DNA from: Verticillium longisporum
Lineage: Eukaryota; Ascomycota; Sordariomycetes; Glomerellales; Plectosphaerellaceae
Assembly: GCA_019188255.1 (NCBI GenBank)
Contig: JAETXT010000009.1
Coordinates: 3,224,001-3,288,000, forward strand
Direction: 5' to 3'
Length of the DNA: 64,000 nt
This document shows, in pieces, positions 59,189-64,000 of this stretch (position 1 is its first letter; each line of letters starts with the position of its first letter). The translations under genes were made by a program, and so were the position numbers. The notes beneath the pieces are model-generated. The model was given only the letters and a program-made list of their open reading frames with translations. It made no database searches and was not told where the DNA came from.

Positions 59189-59415
59189 ACATACTGGTAC
59201 GGTATAAAGGTGTTTCTCATTGAATTATGCAAATTATAAAACCCTGCATAACATGGCCGAGTGGGATGGCGACGGGTTCACTGACATTATCTATGTTACA
59301 TAAGCTTGTGTAACATGGCCGAGTGAGAAGGCGCCAGGTTCGCTGGCATTATCTGCATTACATAATTCTGCATAACATGGCCGAGTGGGAAGGCGACAGG
59401 TTCGTCGACATGCAC
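59189..59415. repeat. 62-bp tandem array with tRNA A/B-box-like core
   Basis: Three clear units begin (acatggccgag) at 59251, 59313 and 59375, an exact 62-bp period; a decayed copy precedes them from about 59189. Each clear unit has tggccgagtg(g/a)ga followed after a few bases by ggttc, and the linkers share (attatctatgttacataa)-type AT-rich sequence. The first motif matches the A box of tRNA-Ser/Leu genes and ggttcg the start of a B box, but they are too close for a normal tRNA. Confidence 0.75.
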
Positions 59416-62200
59416 GTGACGTCCGGCGCAAAGCCTTCCCTAATTGCTCGAGTATAAGAGCCCAACACTGCCTGAACCGTATACTTCGGGCGCTTTTGTA
59501 TCATGTATGATATGGACTGCTGGCATGTTGAGCATCTATCTCGTGGCCCTATTGCCCGACAGCTCTGCCAGGAGGTCGAGGTGGAACTAATGGACTCGGG
59601 AGTTGCGTGATGTCGCCTCCTGCAAGATCTCATACATCGCGGCCTCTTCTGCATATTTTCTTAGTTTATTCACAATGACCCAGTGGGTTGCCTGGGGGTG
59701 ATTACTGTAGGCTCTCGATACCTTTGCAAATGCCATTCGCCCATTTGATGTCGCCTGTCACGCGCAAATGAAGCAGACATTAAAAAGCAAACATCGGATT
59801 ATATGTGCTCACGATGCTCCATAGTCCTGAGCGTCATAGTTCCTTATAGCAGACTTTGTATTCGAAAGACATCGTTTCCGCTGCTTCCGGTGAAGGCACT
59901 CGCCGGGTGAAGTCGACGGTGAACCTCCAACAGACCGAGATACCGGCAAACAAAACATGCCGATATTATCAAGTAAATACGCATTGCTCATCTAGGATAC
60001 AGGAGCTACAGTTAAGTCTGAGCATCACGTCTACCTTGGCCCTTGTGACAGGAGATGACTGAGGCAGAACCGCTTTGACTCTCCTACTGTCCTGGCAAAA
60101 GCTTTGAACGGTAGCCGCACTATTGAGACCGAGGGACAGAAGATGCTCTGCCTTGTCAGAGTAGATTCTCTGGAATCTCTGGGTGCTGCAGGGGATCATT
60201 TTCAAACACAAACACTGATACTCGCCAATCCTTCGTGGTGAGTCGGCCCAGGTCTGCGTCGGCCCCGCGAACTCTCTTACCATGACTTACAACGCGCGAG
60301 GATGTGTTCGTGAGCCCGGGAGGAGTCTCACATCACTGCAGCTTTCATCAGACGGATGATTCTGATTGAGAAGTAACTAGCACTTACACCATTTACAAGC
60401 AACGTCTTTTGATGCGTATTTGTCCTTAAGACTGAGTAGCAATGTCTAACCGAGGATCAGCACAGATACTGGCCCTGTTTAATGTCCCTCGCCCTTGAAT
60501 TTCTTCGCTGAAATTAATAAGCCTCCACGTCAAGAGTTTCTTTCCCATAATAACGAACAGTCCAAATGGCCACGGCTTGGAATTAAATTCGGAGCAAGAG
60601 GACCTGGCCAGGTACTACTTCAGGAGAACACACGATAGTGGATTCGACCAGGAGACAAGAGATGTAGGGAATAACATCAATACTGGACTCTTGTGCCTTC
60701 TCCTGTGTGGATAATCTGATCAATGGCGCCTCGAACTGTTTGTTGTTCTACGAACAGGACTATAAAGCGACGGCAAAGGCTACATGACGGACGTCACCCG
60801 CCACGGGAAACAGCAAACTCCGGCCACCAAGCAACCGATTCAGCGCAGGACCTCGAGGAGCAGTCCAACTCATTCTTGGACATGCGGCAAGACTTTTCTG
60901 CCTTTCATACATGTATTGTCGGCTGGCAGACTGCCATGACCGAGGGATGTTCGAACCACGCAGAAGGCAACTTGTGATCATACCTGAATGGAAACCAGTG
61001 GCTCGTCCCTGCACTAAAGCCTACGCAACGGAGCACAATCGAATCAGTCCCGCGCGATCACGTCGTGCTCCTTTCATGTGGCACGCAGAATTGAGGACGA
61101 GAAGTGATTGATTTCAATCTGCAAACTATGAAGCACCAGGTACGAGTCGTGCCGTAGTCACCAAAGTCTCCGCAGTTGCTCTTGCAGTCGCCTACTCAAA
61201 ACCGTCTTTGCTCTCTTTCCACCCTCCTCGTCAGGCCTGGGTCCCCATGCTCAAGCTGTCGTTTTGAGAATGCCAGCGAGCCACGTTGCATAGCCCTTCC
61301 GCTTCCCGCCCTGCACAGAAGTGCCTGAGATCCTAAGCCTGTCCATCGATGAATCCTGTGCAACCACAGCTGATGTGTTGCCCACCCAAGCATGCCATTC
61401 GAAAGGCAGCATCCCGTTGTTTTCCTGGGCTAGCCCCAGGAAGAATTAAAAAGAAACTAAAAGAAGAATGTCCAACAACAATGGTGCCAGTGCAGTGGCA
61501 GGCATTGCGTGGTAGTGCCGATGTGTTCTTCTCTCCACAGGCTTGTTGAAGTGGAGATGTGCCAAAGAAGTGAAGTAATGCCCAGGTATGTTCCAGAAAG
61601 CGTATACGCGGAACGTCGTAAGATGGTATGAGGTGTAAATGGTAAAGGCCAGCCGATATCCATGCCCTTTGCCATGAGCATCGCATTACTCATCAGAAGG
61701 CCGATGTCGTGTTATGGCCGAAATGAAACGCACCCAACTTGAGCCGGAATAAATAGCCACTGCTTCATGCATCGAAGCAAGGTGTGGCCCAGCGGTGAGG
61801 TGCGTGTTGATCGATATGCAATGGAAGTTCCGAAACCTGATAGTTCCAAAAGTCATCCGTCCAAAAGTGGTCGTTGACGGATGATTGTCCATGTGATGAA
61901 TGCCGTGTCTGTCCTTGGGCCCGCATACTTTTGTGCCACTGCAGGGCAAGTATCCTCCTTGCATCATCTTGCGTCTCTCAATAGACCCCAAAAGATCCCG
62001 ACCTGTGCAAAAAAGGGGGGAAATGATCAAAGACACGCCGGCCCGATCGATCGGAGGCAAGTCGTAACACGGTATCCTTGGCCCAGCCAACCGCCCGTCC
62101 CAAAACGGGAGAAAACATGCCGTTCCCTCCATTTGTTATGATGCGAGGCGCACCGCGTTCCCCTACCCCCAAAAACGCCATGCTATGCAGAAAAATGATA

Positions 62201-63255
62201 TTACAGAGAACCCAGGCGGAGAAGAGCCTCCACGGCGTCACGCTCCTGTGCGTCCGACGTGGCTCCTAGCGCCGAAAAGTCAAGGTTGAGCGGCTGGGGC
62301 GACCGCGCCATACCGTTTGAGACGGATCGTAGGCCTCCTGAGGCGTGGACAGAATTCAGAAAACTGCGACCTGCCGGAGTGGCATATGAGTCAGCGCGTA
62401 GGGCGGCGGCACCCACCGCTGCCCAGTCTTCGTCATCGGTCACGTCTTCGGGGTCATCGTTCATGATCATGTCGTCGTCAGGAGCCTCAGAGCACGAGGC
62501 TGAAGCCGAGCCATCGAGCGACATTTTGTCAGCTTCGTCTTCCATCATCATCATCGGGTCGTGGTCATCGTGGGAGAAAACCATGGAGCCGGCTGTCTCG
62601 GAGGACGCGGCGTGGAGGCGCGAGCGATCGACCCCCCTGCCACCAGCACTGCTCTTGTTGATGGGAATGCCCGAGACGTGATCGTTGTCTGCGGGTGGCG
62701 ACGTCCTGCGCGAAGGGTGGCCGCGACGACGGGCGTCCCAGCGTCCCCAGCCAACCTTCTCAAACTCGACGTCGCCATCAGGACCACCGCCCTCGCCGCC
62801 TCGTCCCTCGTGCGCACCGACGACAAGCCTGCGAGCCTTGGTCGGGGGAACGCCGGCGAAGCCTGGGACCGAGGTGGTCAGGTAGCCCATGATGTGGCGG
62901 ATGGCCAGGGGACCATGGTTGAGCAGAATCTCGGGCAGGTGGTGCTTGGCCAGCAGCTGGGCGCTGATAGCGCCAGTGGCATCGTAGGGAGGTGAGCGCG
63001 AGGCGTTGCGACCACGAAGACGGGCGTCGTGGGCGTCGTGCAGGTCCAGGTCCGAGTCGATGGGCTCGAGCTTGGCCTTCTGCAGCTGGGCCTTGAGGCC
63101 GTGAGGCGGCAGCGCCGGGGAGATGGAGTTGGGAGGAGTCGGGAGGGTGTGAGATCGTGTCACAGTCGGGACACTCCGAGTCGCTACAACAGTCAAGTTG
63201 TCTCGGCTCAAGGAGGCCTGGGGGTATCGCGAGCAGCTGCTGCCGTGGTTGCCAT
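62201..63255 (-). CDS. STB3: Sin3-binding protein Stb3, with an apparent 1-nt frameshift near the start
   Basis: Stb3 domain protein. In yeast Stb3 binds ribosomal RNA processing elements and represses growth genes with Sin3, under TORC1/Sch9 control. The domain spans about 93-178: AISAQLLAKHHLPEILLNHG, GPLAIRHIMGYLTTSVPGF, TKARRLVVGAHE, then VEFEKVGWGRWDAR. The tail is acidic with a Met run and ends with AVEALLRLGSL. The domain frame has no ATG before the domain interior. The ATG at 63255 (MATTAAAARDTP) is in another frame that stops after 15 codons and contains no GT for a donor. One extra C in the five-C run at 63224-63220 joins them into a 351-aa protein with QASLSRDN following, so a missing base is the simplest reading. 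Confidence 0.82.
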
Positions 63256-64000
63256 GGTGTCGGATCGGGGTCCGGTTGCTTCGAGACGAGCCTAACCAAG
63301 CAAAAGTGATTAGTTTGCGGAAAACCAAGTGATGGAACAGAGTCGTGATGCGATGCGACGCGTATTTGAAAGCAAAGAGAAAGGGGCAACGGTCGTGGTG
63401 GTCGCCAGGTTGAGTCACAGGGGGGCGCAAAAGCAACAAGAGCGCGAAACAACGAGACGTACCAAGTCAGTCCGAAGCAGTGGGATAAGCTGATGCTTTG
63501 CGTGGAGAAGCAAAGCAAAGGGGTGGCAAGAAAAGCGACGATTGGCAAGCTAGCAGAGCTGAAGCAATGACCTTGACTGCAACAAGAAAATCTCGATGCG
63601 ATTTCGTGTTATTCTTTCGTGATGTGGTTGTGCGTTGGGGGAGGAGGAGGGAAGGGGAGGGCAGCGGGAATGGGGGAGAGGTTCTAATGTACAGCCATCG
63701 CCCATTGCCATGGTGAGAGACGAGTGCGCGCGCACATACAGCACACAAGAGAGATAGGTAGAGAGAGAGAGGGTACGTCAGTTGTGCCTGTAGATGCCAG
63801 CCAAGACGAGGTACCTATGGACAAGGGAAGGAGAGGTACGGCAGTATGGGGAAAGGTACTTGAGCTAGTGTAGCTGCAGCAGTGACAATCCAGGTCCCGC
63901 AGGTCGGCTTGTGGGTACCTTCCCGCTTGCCTGAGGTCATGATTCCTGCCTTGTCGTGGCCACTGCTCACTGAATGCCTGCCCGGCTGGCGTAGGCAAGT
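63256..64000. other. Leader and promoter of Stb3
   Basis: No coding gene supported. On the minus strand a leader intron is possible between a gtacgt donor near 63463 and a ttggttag acceptor near 63295. GA-rich and tacctcg-type tracts occur near 63750-63830. Confidence 0.5.

Larger units (their letters stand above)
54255..62200. other. 8-kb gene-free region upstream of pacC
   Basis: Between the pacC start and the 3' end of Stb3, both on the minus strand, no gene could be supported. Open frames (57864-58463, 60723-60977 and others) lack domains and lie amid competing frames. The first 2.5 kb upstream of pacC hold dense GCCARG clusters, which points to regulatory DNA. The far part contains a 62-bp tandem array near 59.2-59.4 kb. 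A non-coding transcript or a divergent lineage-specific gene is possible. Confidence 0.5.

Noticed and set aside
59251..59415. Array as true tRNA genes
   Set aside because: The A-box and B-box-like motifs are only about ten bases apart, leaving no room for an anticodon arm.
1..64000. CRISPR arrays, rRNA, intact transposons
   Set aside because: No spacer-repeat pattern, rRNA core, transposase or reverse transcriptase motif was found on either strand.

Overview
The window is nuclear DNA from a filamentous ascomycete, most likely a Sordariomycete and plausibly Hypocreales. Three things point there: short GT-AG introns (about 48-127 nt, mostly 48-72) with CTGAC/CTAAC-like branch sites; a gene set typical of Pezizomycotina (PacC, PAS kinase, Stb3, Iwr1, a SEA/GATOR2 subunit); and intergenic (GGTA)n and TACCTAGGTA tracts. 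The genus cannot be fixed from sequence alone. I found no rRNA, canonical tRNA, CRISPR or intact transposon.

Layout: (1) 1-2442 (+), 3' part of SEA4/MIOS, a GATOR2 subunit. (2) 2443-3244, spacer with a short AT-rich, RIP-like island. (3) 3245-5763 (+), six-exon TBC Rab-GAP of TBC1D5 type. (4) 5764-9552, non-coding. (5) 9553-10706 (-), Myb/SANT-like protein of unknown role, with 6.7 kb of gene-free upstream DNA full of simple repeats. (6) 17408-20703 (-), PAS-domain kinase. (7) 20704-26391, non-coding. (8) 26392-28434 (+), F-box/LRR protein. (9) 29007-30526 (-), Iwr1. (10) 32490-34235 (+), CBM48 protein. (11) 34758-36380 (-), very GC-rich disordered/helical protein. (12) 37152-39479 (-), Cys-rich finger protein. 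(13) 41947-43716 (+), MFS transporter. (14) 44592-45374 (-), 6-phosphogluconolactonase with two in-frame TAG codons. (15) 48638-50344 (+), MYND/SET protein. (16) 52257-54254 (-), PacC. (17) 54255-62200, an 8 kb gene-free stretch upstream of pacC. (18) 62201-63255 (-), Stb3.

Several genes belong to nutrient and pH signalling (SEA4 upstream of TORC1, Stb3 downstream of TORC1/Sch9 in yeast, PAS kinase, PacC). They are not arranged as an obvious cluster, and I do not claim co-regulation.

Main points of interest: (a) Iwr1, PacC and Stb3 each need exactly one extra base to restore the family reading frame, two of them in runs of five C/G. This suggests consensus undercalls, although the PacC break would remove both candidate PalA-binding YPxL motifs if real. 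(b) The 6-phosphogluconolactonase has two in-frame stops in otherwise homologous sequence. (c) Two dense clusters of PacC-type GCCARG hexamers lie 0.4-2.5 kb upstream of pacC. (d) A tandem array with an exact 62-bp period, at 59.2-59.4 kb, repeats a tRNA A-box-like sequence followed closely by a B-box-like one.
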